Source of the DNA: Nitrospira sp. | GTDB taxonomy: Bacteria > Nitrospirota > Nitrospiria > Nitrospirales > Nitrospiraceae | NCBI GenBank assembly: GCA_015904045.1 | Contig: JABMDG010000004.1 | Location: forward strand, 1-9,017 | DNA length: 9,017 bases | Direction: 5' to 3' | In this document: piece by piece, positions 1 to 8,728 of the stretch | Position numbering within the stretch: the stretch's first letter is position 1 | Layout: each line of letters opens with the position of its first letter | Notes under the pieces: generated by a model | Seen by the model: the letters and a program-made list of their open reading frames with translations, nothing else | What the model was told of the DNA's origin: nothing | The model's database searches: none | Translations under genes and position numbers: made by a program

Positions 1-1
1 A

Positions 2-142
2 TCAACACCGAACTTTTTGCGACCGGGGGGATCGACGACTCCACAATGCCGTCACGGCGGAACATCCGCACCACTCATGGTGTTGTTTCAAACCGGCAGG
101 AATATCCGAATCGTCCTCGACAATGAGAATACGCGCGGGCAT
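2..142 (-). pseudogene. Receiver-domain fragment of a response regulator (46 codons, broken)
   Basis: The reading frame starts at ATG 140-142 and ends at TGA 2-4. The first ~20 residues (MPARILIVEDDSDI..GLKQ) are a textbook start of a CheY-like receiver: beta-1 strand followed by the acidic pair that binds Mg2+. After about residue 34 the resemblance is lost and the frame ends, long before the phospho-acceptor aspartate near residue 54, so it cannot be a working receiver. Another frame stays open to the window edge, so a frameshift is possible, although I could not recognise a receiver in it. It lies 45 nt downstream of the GlrR-like gene on the same strand and was probably the next gene of that operon. 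Alternatives are a genuine short remnant or a sequence error near the edge. The receiver identity of the first 20 residues is fairly sure; the rest is inference. Confidence 0.45.
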
Positions 143-187
143 CCTCGGACCCTGTTTTAGCCCTCATGAGTCAGGACACTTCTGCTG

Positions 188-1606
188 CTATCGTTCCGCC
201 TCGGTCAGATCCGCTTCGTCTTCGAGCTCCTCCAATTCAGCATCAGGCTTGCCCTTCGTCATCGACGGATGAAGGCCGTACTTTCTGAGCATCTTATAGA
301 AGTCGGCGCGGTATCGGCCGGCAAACTGGGCGGCGCGAGAAATATTGCCCCCCGTCAGCTGCAACACGTTCTTCAAATAGGTTCGCTCGAACTCTTCTTT
401 GGCCTCGGTGAGCGGCTTGAGCGGCGTCTCCGGCGACACGCCGACGGAGGGAAGCAGGTCCGGCGTCAGCATATCCTGGCGCGACATGACCACTGCTTTC
501 TCGACCGCGTTTTCCAATTCCCGCACGTTGCCGTGCCACGGATTGACGATCAGTCGATGGAGCGCGGCAGGCGTGAACCCCTTCACCTCTTTGTTTGCCC
601 GTTGCACACTGAGCTTGAGAAAATGTTGCGCCAGGAGCGGAATATCATCGCGACGATCGCGCAACGGCGGAATGAACAGCGGAACCACCGAAATGCGGTA
701 ATAGAGATCGTTTCGGAAGGTTCCGTTCTTGACCGCCTCTCCAAGATCCTTGTTCGTGGCGGCGATGATGCGCACATCCACCTTCGACGATGTTTCCGAC
801 CCTACCTCCCGAATTTCCCGCTCTTGTACGGCGCGCAACAGCTTGACTTGCATCGAGAGCGGCATCTCGCCGATCTCGTCCAGGAACAGGGTGCCTCCGT
901 TGGCCATTTGGAAAAGTCCGCGTTTGGAGCCGTGGGCGCTGGTGAATGCGCCTTTGACATGTCCGAAGAGCTCGCTTTCAAACAGCGTTTCCGGAATCGC
1001 GGCGCAATTGAGCGCCACAAACGGCCCCTTGGAGCGCCGGCTGTTGGTATGGATGACGCGAGCCATCACCTCTTTGCCGGTTCCGGTTTCTCCGAATAGC
1101 AGAATCGTGGCATCCGAGTCGGCTACTTGGGCGATCTGCTGGAACAGCCGCTGCATGGCGGGGCTCCGCGCAACGACGTTTTCAAGGCCGTAGAGCTCTT
1201 TGACGAGCGATTTGAGCCGCTTGATCTCCCGGCTCATCCGCTGTTGCGAGAGGGCTTTTTCGATTGTGGCCTTCAGCTCCTTGTCGTCGAACGGTTTGGT
1301 CAGATAGCCGAACGCGCCGCGCTGCATGGCCTCGACGGCGTTCGGAATGCTGCCATGCGCGGTCAAAATGATGACCGGGAGACCGGGGTGGATACGAAGC
1401 AACTCCTCGGTGACATCCAACCCATCTTCGCCGCGGAGACGTAAATCGGTGATCGCCAAATCGAACATCTTCTTCTTGGCTTCTCCAAGCGCTTCCTGCC
1501 CCGTTGTGGCAGATGTGACGGAGAATCCCATCGCGGAAAGCCGCATCTTCACTAAATGCAGCAGGCCTTCGTCATCGTCGACTACGAGAATATGCTCTTG
1601 GTCCAT
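188..1606 (-). CDS. glrR: Sigma-54-dependent NtrC-family response regulator, GlrR/QseF type
   Basis: Cytoplasmic transcription activator of sigma-54 promoters, 472 residues. Receiver domain ~1-120: acidic residues D10-D12, phospho-acceptor D54 (AITDLR), T82 (LTAHG) and K104 (LTKPF). AAA+ domain ~145-375: Walker A GETGTGK at 172-178, sigma-54 contact loop at 219-224, Walker B LFLDE at 240-244, arginine-finger stretch RNDLYYR at 298-304, sensor II WHGNVREL at 357-364. The Fis-type helix-turn-helix is at ~418-445 and is followed by an unusual acidic tail. The receiver ending and the C-terminus (EAKEEFERTYLK, then RADFYKMLRKYGL) resemble E. coli GlrR, which works with the kinase GlrK and envelope protein QseG. 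The contact loop reads GAFTSA rather than GAFTGA. Start ATG has a strong GGAAGG site 6 nt upstream. It follows the QseG-like gene by 21 nt, fitting one operon. Family assignment is firm; the GlrR subtype is likely. Target genes are unknown. Confidence 0.95.
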   Translation of the reverse strand: MDQEHILVVDDDEGLLHLVKMRLSAMGFSVTSATTGQEALGEAKKKMFDLAITDLRLRGEDGLDVTEELLRIHPGLPVIILTAHGSIPNAVEAMQRGAFGYLTKPFDDKELKATIEKALSQQRMSREIKRLKSLVKELYGLENVVARSPAMQRLFQQIAQVADSDATILLFGETGTGKEVMARVIHTNSRRSKGPFVALNCAAIPETLFESELFGHVKGAFTSAHGSKRGLFQMANGGTLFLDEIGEMPLSMQVKLLRAVQEREIREVGSETSSKVDVRIIAATNKDLGEAVKNGTFRNDLYYRISVVPLFIPPLRDRRDDIPLLAQHFLKLSVQRANKEVKGFTPAALHRLIVNPWHGNVRELENAVEKAVVMSRQDMLTPDLLPSVGVSPETPLKPLTEAKEEFERTYLKNVLQLTGGNISRAAQFAGRYRADFYKMLRKYGLHPSMTKGKPDAELEELEDEADLTEAER

Positions 1607-1612
1607 GATGTG

Positions 1613-1618
1613 CCTTCC
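1613..1618 (-). promoter_or_regulatory. Ribosome binding site of the GlrR-like gene
   Basis: GGAAGG read on the minus strand, 6 nt before ATG 1606. It lies in the 21-nt gap after the QseG-like gene and fixes the GlrR start. Confidence 0.75.
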
Positions 1619-1627
1619 AGTTGTTCG

Positions 1628-1954
1628 TTATGGCGATGTGTCCGGCGCAGGGATCGGGGCGACCGTCGATGGCGGGCGGATCGGGCGCACCTTCTCGCGC
1701 ATTTCCTGGTCGATTCGTTTCAAGGCTTCCAACTGCGTGGAAAGCTCCTCGATTCTCTTATCTCGGTCGTGCAGCTGTTTCTGAAGGCTCTGAACCAGGG
1801 CCGGATCAGAGCCCCCCTTCCCCGAATCTTTCTTCAATAGCGATTCGATCTTGCGATCCCGGTCGGCAATCTCTCGCTGCAAATATTCCACCGTCTGAAC
1901 ATTCCCTTCCCATTCAAGCAAGTCCCGCACCAAGCGATCCGTAGCTTTGACCAA
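1628..1954 (-). CDS. QseG-like coiled-coil envelope protein, 5' end missing
   Basis: The frame gives 108 residues from a TTG codon (1952-1954). It is rich in charged heptads (two coiled-coil runs, ~20-45 and ~52-90) and has a proline-rich C-terminus ([19 protein letters not shown]). This is the layout of the C-terminal half of QseG, the outer-membrane lipoprotein encoded between glrK and glrR in enterobacteria; there too a coiled coil leads into a proline-rich tail. The frame stays open upstream and reads [15 protein letters not shown], which looks like the end of a signal peptide (APAIA, then N). It then runs without an ATG into DNA antisense to clpB copy 1, up to a stop at 2120-2122. I infer that the true signal peptide, start codon and promoter were lost at a junction near 1997-2004. 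It may be untranslated, or translated as a cytoplasmic remnant. It sits 21 nt before the GlrR gene. Confidence 0.6.
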   Translation of the reverse strand: MVKATDRLVRDLLEWEGNVQTVEYLQREIADRDRKIESLLKKDSGKGGSDPALVQSLQKQLHDRDKRIEELSTQLEALKRIDQEMREKVRPIRPPSTVAPIPAPDTSP

Positions 1955-1990
1955 CGCTGAATTCGTATTGGCAATCGCAGGTGCTCCAAA

Positions 1991-1995
1991 AAGGG
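1991..1995 (+). promoter_or_regulatory. Possible ribosome binding site of clpB copy 1
   Basis: AAGGG lies 9 nt before GTG 2005. The earlier GTG at 1981 has no such site upstream (GGCAATCGCA precedes it). This is the reason for choosing 2005 as the start. No convincing promoter was found upstream of it. Confidence 0.4.
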
Positions 1996-1996
1996 C

Positions 1997-2004
1997 GTCC
2001 AGCC
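1997..2004. other. Left junction of the clpB copy 1 segment
   Basis: Immediately to the left, the minus strand still reads as a plausible signal-peptide end of the QseG-like gene (to about 1996). From 2005 rightwards the plus strand aligns without gaps to clpB copy 2 from 6493. Gap-free alignment fails just left of 2005: copy 1 has a different, shorter stretch than the N-domain linker of copy 2. The break is therefore placed in these few bases, give or take about 15. No target-site duplication or transposon end was recognised. Confidence 0.5.
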
Positions 2005-4240
<2,236 letters not shown>

Positions 4241-4478
4241 CTTCAGCGGATCCACGACCGGGTGCAGCGACGCGGGCTCCGTCAGTCCGGCGCTCTTCGC
4301 CTCGTGATGTGCGCGCAGGCTGCGGTGGTGCATGCGATTGCGGCGCCAGGCGTAGACGCCGAGCGCGACCAAAATCGGGACGAGGTAGACCAGAATTTCC
4401 ATCAAATCCTGCGGGCAAGAAAAAGCCGCCGACGCACCGGGGATCCAGCGCGAAGCAGGCGCTCCAGGCCGCCATCCG

Positions 4479-4895
4479 TCAAATTCCGGGCGCCGGAATC
4501 TTGCCGGCTGACGGCTCCACACCGTCATGGAACAACACCAATCGTTCCTGGAGCAACCGACCCGTCTCATACAGCAACTGTTGCCCCTCCGGCGCACTTT
4601 CCCGGCTCAGAACCTGCTGCAGGCTGCGCTGGAATTCTTCCACCTCTTCGTTGAAGTTCGCCAGAAACGCCGCGTCTTTGGTCGCCAGGTATTTTTTCTC
4701 ACTGTTCAATTGGACATAGAGTGAGCCCAACAACCGTTTCGCCGACTCGACCGCCGGATAGTGGTACGAGGCCATTTCCGTACTCATGGCCGTCAACTGC
4801 CTGAGCTGGAACAGGGCGTACAGATTGACTCCTCCCATGACCGCGATGATCACCAAGGAGGTCAGCAACAGGCGCCAAAAGATAGACAGCCGCAC
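4479..4895 (-). CDS. N-terminal sensor fragment of a GlrK-like histidine kinase
   Basis: 138 residues from GTG 4895, with an AGAGG-type site about 10 nt upstream. Residues ~7-29 form a membrane helix. It is followed by a periplasmic helical region (about 30-124; LRQLTAMSTE, YPAVESAKRLL, NSEKKYLATKD) of the four-helix-bundle kind found in GlrK/QseE and chemoreceptor-like kinases. The second membrane helix, HAMP, phospho-acceptor histidine domain and ATPase domain are all missing. From residue ~125 the sequence (GVEPSAGKIPAPGI) is the translation of a palindromic repeat. A GlrK sensor head upstream of a QseG-like and a GlrR-like gene on the same strand is what remains of a glrK-qseG-glrR order. 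As it stands it cannot phosphorylate anything. A free-standing sensor-only protein is an alternative I consider less likely. Confidence 0.6.
   Translation of the reverse strand: MRLSIFWRLLLTSLVIIAVMGGVNLYALFQLRQLTAMSTEMASYHYPAVESAKRLLGSLYVQLNSEKKYLATKDAAFLANFNEEVEEFQRSLQQVLSRESAPEGQQLLYETGRLLQERLVLFHDGVEPSAGKIPAPGI
4483..4527. repeat. Two adjacent palindromes at the kinase break point
   Basis: First hairpin: ATTCCGG (4483-4489) and CCGGAAT (4493-4499) with a 3-nt loop. Second: TGACGG (4509-4514) and CCGTCA (4522-4527) with a 7-nt loop. The joining bases contain CTTGCCGGC. Read on the minus strand, CCGGCAAGATTCCGGCG resembles GC-rich interspersed palindromic units (containing CCGGCAAGATGCCGGCG) that I recall from various genomes. 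It overlaps the stop of the kinase fragment. Whether it is a dispersed repeat in this genome cannot be judged from one window. Confidence 0.5.
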
Positions 4896-4938
4896 GGGCC
4901 AGAGCCTCTACCGCAGATAAGATGGTGGTAACGAGCAG

Positions 4939-4944
4939 ACTATA
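4939..4944 (-). promoter_or_regulatory. Possible -10 box for the kinase gene
   Basis: TATAGT on the minus strand, 43 nt before GTG 4895. There is no good -35 box at 16-18 nt; the best-placed hexamer is TATGGA (4962-4967). That hexamer overlaps the inverted repeat at 4951-4970, which would suit an activator-dependent or repressed promoter. Confidence 0.4.
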
Positions 4945-4950
4945 CTGAGC

Positions 4951-4970
4951 GTGTATGAAAATCCATACAC
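4951..4970. promoter_or_regulatory. Perfect 7-bp inverted repeat, candidate operator
   Basis: GTGTATG (4951-4957), six-base spacer, CATACAC (4964-4970). It sits where the -35 region of the kinase promoter would be. Half-site length and centre-to-centre spacing (13 bp) are compatible with a dimeric DNA-binding protein. It could equally form a hairpin in RNA. Confidence 0.45.
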
Positions 4971-5018
4971 TATTTCACTCTCCGCCTCAAGCAGTTTATC
5001 GGTCTAGACAGGACGGCT

Positions 5019-5054
5019 GCCGCTCATGCGTGCGGCCTCGGAGTGAAAACTCCG
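5019..5054 (-). terminator. Two small hairpins after the membrane-protein gene, weak terminator candidate
   Basis: GCCGC/GCGGC (5019-5023 with 5032-5036, loop of 8) and CGGAGT/ACTCCG (5039-5044 with 5049-5054, loop GAAA on the plus strand). They lie 34-69 nt beyond the TGA at 5088. No run of T follows on the minus strand, so intrinsic termination is uncertain. Confidence 0.25.
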
Positions 5055-5087
5055 GTCACAGACGGTGATTCAGGTCGTTCACGCGAC

Positions 5088-5918
5088 TCAGAGTCCAGTA
5101 TCGGCGTGCCGAGCGAACAATCGCTGTCGTCTTGATGCCCCGCGCAGTAATGCAAAGAGGTGGCCACGGAACAACAAGATCGCCGTCGCGGCCGGTGGCG
5201 TGAGCACAAGCAACAGCAGCTCCTGCGCATCGGGATCGAGCCCCGCATACGCTAACCAGCTCCCGACGACGGCGAACGGCAGGAGAAGGAATTGGATGAG
5301 TCCCAGCCCGGCTCCCCGTCCGACACCGCTGGAGATCTCGAAGAATTCGCGAAGGCCGGTGGGAGATAACACCACTGGCAGCAACAGCAGCACGAACGGC
5401 AGAAACCATTCGATCCAATGTTCCAGCACAAATTCATAGGAGGTCTTGAAGACATCGAGCGGTGAATCGTGCTTGCCTTGATAGATCACTTCCGGCGCCG
5501 GATTCAGCAGGACAAAGAGCAGCAGCAACACTGCGGAAGACAGAAATTGGCCGTAGGGATTGGCGTGCACCCCCATCTCCAGCGCCATCATCGGCAGCCA
5601 GAGCACAAACCCGACAGTGATGATATCCCAAAAGTAATGACCGAAGCTCTCTATGACGTCGGATGGGTGAATGGTTCTGGTGGCGCTCAGCGCCTGCTCG
5701 ATCAGGCGCAAGGTCGCGCCGACCAGCACCGCATTGACAATGCCCAGTATTAACCCACCTGCCATCCCCAGCGGCCCCGCAATCCGTGCCGCACCCAGGA
5801 ACAAGACCCCGAACCCAACCAGTGCCACGATCGTCAGCCACCCTCGTACGAGCGACCGCCACGTAGCCTGCAAAGCCTGGCGATATAAATGAACCGTGGC
5901 CGACAGTAGTTCGCCCAT
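5088..5918 (-). CDS. Multi-pass inner-membrane protein of unknown function
   Basis: From ATG 5918 the product is 276 residues; a TTG at 5945 would add nine. ATG is preferred because an AGGG lies 9 nt upstream and MGELLSATVHLYRQAL is a natural start, but the TTG has GGAGG 11 nt upstream and cannot be excluded. In the longer numbering hydrophobic helices lie at about 35-55, 57-80, 105-123, 132-148, 178-195 and 213-235, with a possible seventh at 242-262. The C-terminus is basic (RGASRRQRLFAR), so it probably faces the cytoplasm. No catalytic or transport motif was recognised. It is divergent from the full-length clpB with a 133-bp shared upstream region, so co-regulation is possible. It appears intact, in contrast with its neighbours on the left. 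Confidence 0.85.
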   Translation of the reverse strand: MGELLSATVHLYRQALQATWRSLVRGWLTIVALVGFGVLFLGAARIAGPLGMAGGLILGIVNAVLVGATLRLIEQALSATRTIHPSDVIESFGHYFWDIITVGFVLWLPMMALEMGVHANPYGQFLSSAVLLLLFVLLNPAPEVIYQGKHDSPLDVFKTSYEFVLEHWIEWFLPFVLLLLPVVLSPTGLREFFEISSGVGRGAGLGLIQFLLLPFAVVGSWLAYAGLDPDAQELLLLVLTPPAATAILLFRGHLFALLRGASRRQRLFARHADTGL

Positions 5919-5944
5919 CGGCACGTACCCTAGTCGGGATTTCA

Positions 5945-5963
5945 ACGGAGGTCAAGCCTCCGT
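5945..5963. promoter_or_regulatory. Stem-loop carrying GGAGG in the divergent region
   Basis: ACGGAGG (5945-5951) pairs perfectly with CCTCCGT (5957-5963) around a 5-nt loop. On the minus strand it places a GGAGG ribosome-binding core inside the stem, just before the alternative TTG start at 5945. If that start is used, folding would hide the site; if ATG 5918 is used, it is a leader hairpin or the end of an operator. Confidence 0.4.
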
Positions 5964-5969
5964 GATTGT

Positions 5970-5981
5970 AACTCATGAGTT
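5970..5981. promoter_or_regulatory. Perfect 12-bp palindrome next to the clpB promoter
   Basis: AACTCATGAGTT reads the same on both strands and overlaps the first two bases of the -35 box at 5980-5985. That position is suited to a repressor or activator of the full-length clpB and/or the divergent gene. It does not match CIRCE. The 9-mer ACTCATGAG also occurs at 165-173 on the minus strand. Confidence 0.4.
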
Positions 5982-6007
5982 GACTTACACAGGCCGATGA
6001 TTATCAC
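5980..6007 (+). promoter_or_regulatory. Candidate sigma-70-type promoter of full-length clpB
   Basis: TTGACT (5980-5985), 16-nt spacer, TATCAC (6002-6007). The transcript would start near 6013-6015, leaving a leader of about 38 nt. No sigma-32 consensus was seen. Confidence 0.45.
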
Positions 6008-6038
6008 AGAGTCATCGCACACCACACGGTACCGGCAT

Positions 6039-6044
6039 AAAGGA
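6039..6044 (+). promoter_or_regulatory. Ribosome binding site of full-length clpB
   Basis: AAAGGA, 7 nt before ATG 6052. It supports this start over the in-frame ATG at 6058. Confidence 0.65.
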
Positions 6045-6051
6045 ACAGACC

Positions 6052-8649
6052 ATGGACATGAATCGAATGACGGTCAAGTTGCAAGAGGCCTTGCAGACAG
6101 CTGCGGGGCATGCTCAACGGCGCAGCCATCAAGGCGTCGATGTGGAACATCTCCTGCTCGCACTGCTCGATCAGGAAGGGGGAATAACTCCGGCGCTGTT
6201 GGAACGGACCGGGGTGACGCTGCCGGCCGTCCGGCAGACTGTCGAGCAGGCCTTGACCAAGATCCCTCAAGTTCAGGGCGCCGGCGCGGCTCCCGGACAG
6301 TTACACATGGCCTCGCGGCTCGTCCACATCCTCACCAAAGCGGAAGACGAGCAACAGTCCCTCAAGGACGATTATCTGAGTGTCGAGCATGTGCTGCTGG
6401 CCATGGCGCAAGAAGACGGGCCGTTGAAGAAGCTCGGCCTCACGCGCGACCGGCTGCTCAGCGGCCTTCAGCAGGTACGCGGCAGCCAGCGGGTCACCAG
6501 CCAGGATCCGGAAGGCACCTATCAATCGCTGGAGAAGTACGGACGGGAGCTGACGCTGCTGGCCGGCAAAGGCAAGCTCGATCCCGTGATCGGACGGGAC
6601 GACGAAATCCGCCGCGTCATTCAAATCTTATCCCGGCGAACGAAAAATAATCCGGTCCTGATCGGTGAGCCCGGCGTCGGCAAGACGGCCATCGTGGAAG
6701 GGCTGGCCATCCGTATCATAAAAGGCGATGTCCCCGAAGGCTTGAAGCAGAAGAAATTGTTCGCGTTGGACATGGGCTCGCTTGTCGCCGGCGCCAAATT
6801 CCGGGGTGAATTCGAAGAGCGGCTCAAGGCGGTGCTCAAAGAAATCCAATCCTCCCAGGGACACATTCTCCTGTTCATCGATGAACTGCACACCGTCGTC
6901 GGAGCCGGCGCCGCTGAAGGCGCGATGGACGCGGCCAATCTGTTGAAGCCGCTGTTGGCGCGGGGGGAACTGCATCTCATCGGCGCGACCACACTCGACG
7001 AGTATCGCAAGCACATTGAGAAAGACGCGGCGCTGGAACGGCGGTTCCAGACCGTCTTCGTCGACCAGCCGTCGGTGGAGAACACCGTGTCCATCTTGCG
7101 CGGACTCAAGGAACGGTATGAGGTGCACCATGGGGTCCGGATTAAGGACAGCGCCCTGGTCGCGGCCGCGAAGCTGTCGCACCGATACATCTCGGACCGG
7201 TTTCTGCCGGACAAGGCGATCGATCTGGTAGACGAAGCGGCAGCCCGCCTGCGAACCGAAATCGACAGTTTGCCGGCCGAATTGGACGAGGTCTCGCGCA
7301 AGGTACTCCAATTGGAAATCGAGCGGGAAGCATTGAAGAAAGAAAAAGACCCGGCGAGCGCGGCCCGCTTGTCGACGCTTGAATCGGAGCTGGGCGACAA
7401 ACAACGCGAGCTCCAGACCTTGAAAACCCAGTGGGAATCGGAAAAAGCCTCCGTCTCGCGCCTGCGCAAGACGCGCGAAGCGATCGAAGAAGTCAAACGC
7501 CATATCGAACAGGCGGAACGAGCCTACGATCTCAACCGCGTGGCCGAACTCCGCTACGGAGAGTTGCCTCGTTTGGAACGGGAGCTCGGCATCGAGCAGC
7601 AACAGCTGGGGCAAAAGCAGCACGAGGCCAAGCTCCTGAAAGAAGAAGTCGATGAGGACGAAATCGCGGCGGTCGTCAGCCGCTGGACCGGCATTCCCGT
7701 CTCCCGCCTGCTCGAAGGCGAAACCGACAAGCTGTTGAAGCTGGAGGACCTGCTGCACCAGCGGGTGGTCGGACAGGAGGAAGGGGTTCGCGCCGTGGCC
7801 GACGCCGTACTCCGCGCGCGCTCCGGCATCAAAGATCCGAACCGCCCGATCGGCTCATTCCTGTTTCTCGGCCCCACCGGTGTCGGCAAGACGGAGCTGG
7901 CTCGTGCGTTGGCTGCCATTCTGTTCGACGACGAAGGGAACCTTGTCCGGATCGACATGTCGGAATATATGGAAAAGCACACCGTCGCGCGCCTGATCGG
8001 CGCCCCGCCCGGCTATGTCGGCTACGAAGAAGGCGGCCAGTTGACGGAAGCGGTCAGGCGGCGCCCGTTCTCCGTCATCCTGTTCGATGAGATCGAAAAG
8101 GCGCACCACGACGTGTTCAATGTCCTCTTGCAAGTTCTGGACGACGGGCGGCTGACCGATTCCCAAGGCCGCACGGTCGATTTCAAGAACACCGTCCTGA
8201 TCATGACGTCCAACATCGGCAGCCCTCAAATCCTTGAGGCACAACAGCAGGGCGCCCGCTACGAACAGATGCGGACTGTCGTGATGGATGAGCTGCGGCA
8301 GCATTTCCGTCCGGAGTTTTTGAACCGGGTGGATGAAGTGGTCGTGTTCCATCCGCTGGGCACGGAGCATCTCGTGAAGATCGTGGAGATTCAGTTGCAT
8401 CGGCTGCGCCAGCGGCTCGAAGAGCGGCGGATCACCCTCGCGCTCAGTCCGGCGGCGCTCCGGCAACTGGGCGTTCGAGGCTACGATCCGGTCTTCGGCG
8501 CACGGCCGCTCAAGCGGCTCATCCAGCAGGAATTGGAAACGCCGATCGCGCGCTTGTTGGTCAAGGGAGAATTGCGGGACGGAGATACGGCGGCGGTCGA
8601 CATCAAAGACGGCGAGGTGGTGGTTGTGCCGACCGTGACCAAGGAGTGA
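6052..8649 (+). CDS. clpB: ClpB ATP-dependent disaggregase, full length
   Basis: 865 residues, normal for ClpB. A cytoplasmic hexamer that threads aggregated proteins through its central pore together with DnaK/DnaJ/GrpE. Residues 1-147: N-terminal substrate-binding domain (two Clp-N repeats; VEHLLLALL near 31-39 and VEHVLLAM near 111-118). NBD1: Walker A GEPGVGKT 205-212, pore loop AGAKFRGEF 246-254, Walker B LLFIDE 273-278, arginine fingers ERR 329-331. Coiled-coil middle domain ~400-530. NBD2: Walker A GPTGVGKT 607-614, pore loop GAPPGYVGY 650-658, Walker B VILFDE 675-680, arginine finger in LNRVDE 757-762, sensor II GARPLKR 816-822. All motifs are intact. At the place of the E. coli internal start (Val149), V148 is encoded by GTC, so a short isoform is not expected from that codon. 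A promoter and ribosome binding site lie upstream. It ends 7 nt before a convergent gene. Confidence 0.98.
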   Translation: MDMNRMTVKLQEALQTAAGHAQRRSHQGVDVEHLLLALLDQEGGITPALLERTGVTLPAVRQTVEQALTKIPQVQGAGAAPGQLHMASRLVHILTKAEDEQQSLKDDYLSVEHVLLAMAQEDGPLKKLGLTRDRLLSGLQQVRGSQRVTSQDPEGTYQSLEKYGRELTLLAGKGKLDPVIGRDDEIRRVIQILSRRTKNNPVLIGEPGVGKTAIVEGLAIRIIKGDVPEGLKQKKLFALDMGSLVAGAKFRGEFEERLKAVLKEIQSSQGHILLFIDELHTVVGAGAAEGAMDAANLLKPLLARGELHLIGATTLDEYRKHIEKDAALERRFQTVFVDQPSVENTVSILRGLKERYEVHHGVRIKDSALVAAAKLSHRYISDRFLPDKAIDLVDEAAARLRTEIDSLPAELDEVSRKVLQLEIEREALKKEKDPASAARLSTLESELGDKQRELQTLKTQWESEKASVSRLRKTREAIEEVKRHIEQAERAYDLNRVAELRYGELPRLERELGIEQQQLGQKQHEAKLLKEEVDEDEIAAVVSRWTGIPVSRLLEGETDKLLKLEDLLHQRVVGQEEGVRAVADAVLRARSGIKDPNRPIGSFLFLGPTGVGKTELARALAAILFDDEGNLVRIDMSEYMEKHTVARLIGAPPGYVGYEEGGQLTEAVRRRPFSVILFDEIEKAHHDVFNVLLQVLDDGRLTDSQGRTVDFKNTVLIMTSNIGSPQILEAQQQGARYEQMRTVVMDELRQHFRPEFLNRVDEVVVFHPLGTEHLVKIVEIQLHRLRQRLEERRITLALSPAALRQLGVRGYDPVFGARPLKRLIQQELETPIARLLVKGELRDGDTAAVDIKDGEVVVVPTVTKE

Positions 8650-8728
8650 ACACCCGCTAGCCGATCGAGACGGCGCCGCCCTTCGCGTCGATGGTCTGGC
8701 CGGCCTTTGTCTGCTTCTCGATCTTCCA
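6493..8728 (+). repeat. Copy 2 (apparent parent) of the 2236-bp duplicated segment
   Basis: Counterpart of 2005-4240. Here both genes in the segment continue naturally beyond its edges: clpB has its N domain to the left, and the convergent gene carries on to the right. This indicates that the present locus keeps the ancestral arrangement and that copy 1 is the derived one. Confidence 0.8.

Larger units (their letters stand above)
4896..5087. other. Intergenic region upstream of the kinase fragment
   Basis: 192 bp between two minus-strand genes. It holds a promoter-like element and an inverted repeat near the kinase start, and two small hairpins near the end of the membrane-protein gene, all listed separately. 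No ORF worth reporting was seen in it. Confidence 0.6.

Noticed and set aside
1..124. Plus-strand open frame at the left edge
   Set aside because: It opens at the edge and ends at TGA 124-126; its translation matches nothing I know, while the minus strand reads as a receiver-domain start.
269..1099. 276-residue plus-strand frame opposite the GlrR-like gene
   Set aside because: The opposite strand carries a complete NtrC-type protein with all motifs; the plus-strand translation has no recognisable domain.
1947..1975. TTGACC with a 17-nt spacer as a promoter for clpB copy 1
   Set aside because: The matching -10 hexamer is GGCAAT, a poor fit, and the site lies inside the QseG-like coding region, so it is probably chance.
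4403..4597. N-terminal extension of the chimeric ORF up to 4597
   Set aside because: The added residues are Arg/Cys/Trp-rich, overlap the kinase fragment and palindromes in another frame, and precede a good start with a natural membrane helix at 4402.
4262..4719. Overlapping plus-strand frames across the chimeric ORF and kinase fragment
   Set aside because: Low-complexity, arginine- and proline-rich translations with no ribosome binding site; opposite to frames that show membrane helices and family resemblance.
5946..6051. CIRCE or sigma-32 heat-shock element upstream of full-length clpB
   Set aside because: No TTAGCACTC-type inverted repeat and no CTTGAA/CCCCAT pair at a suitable distance was found.
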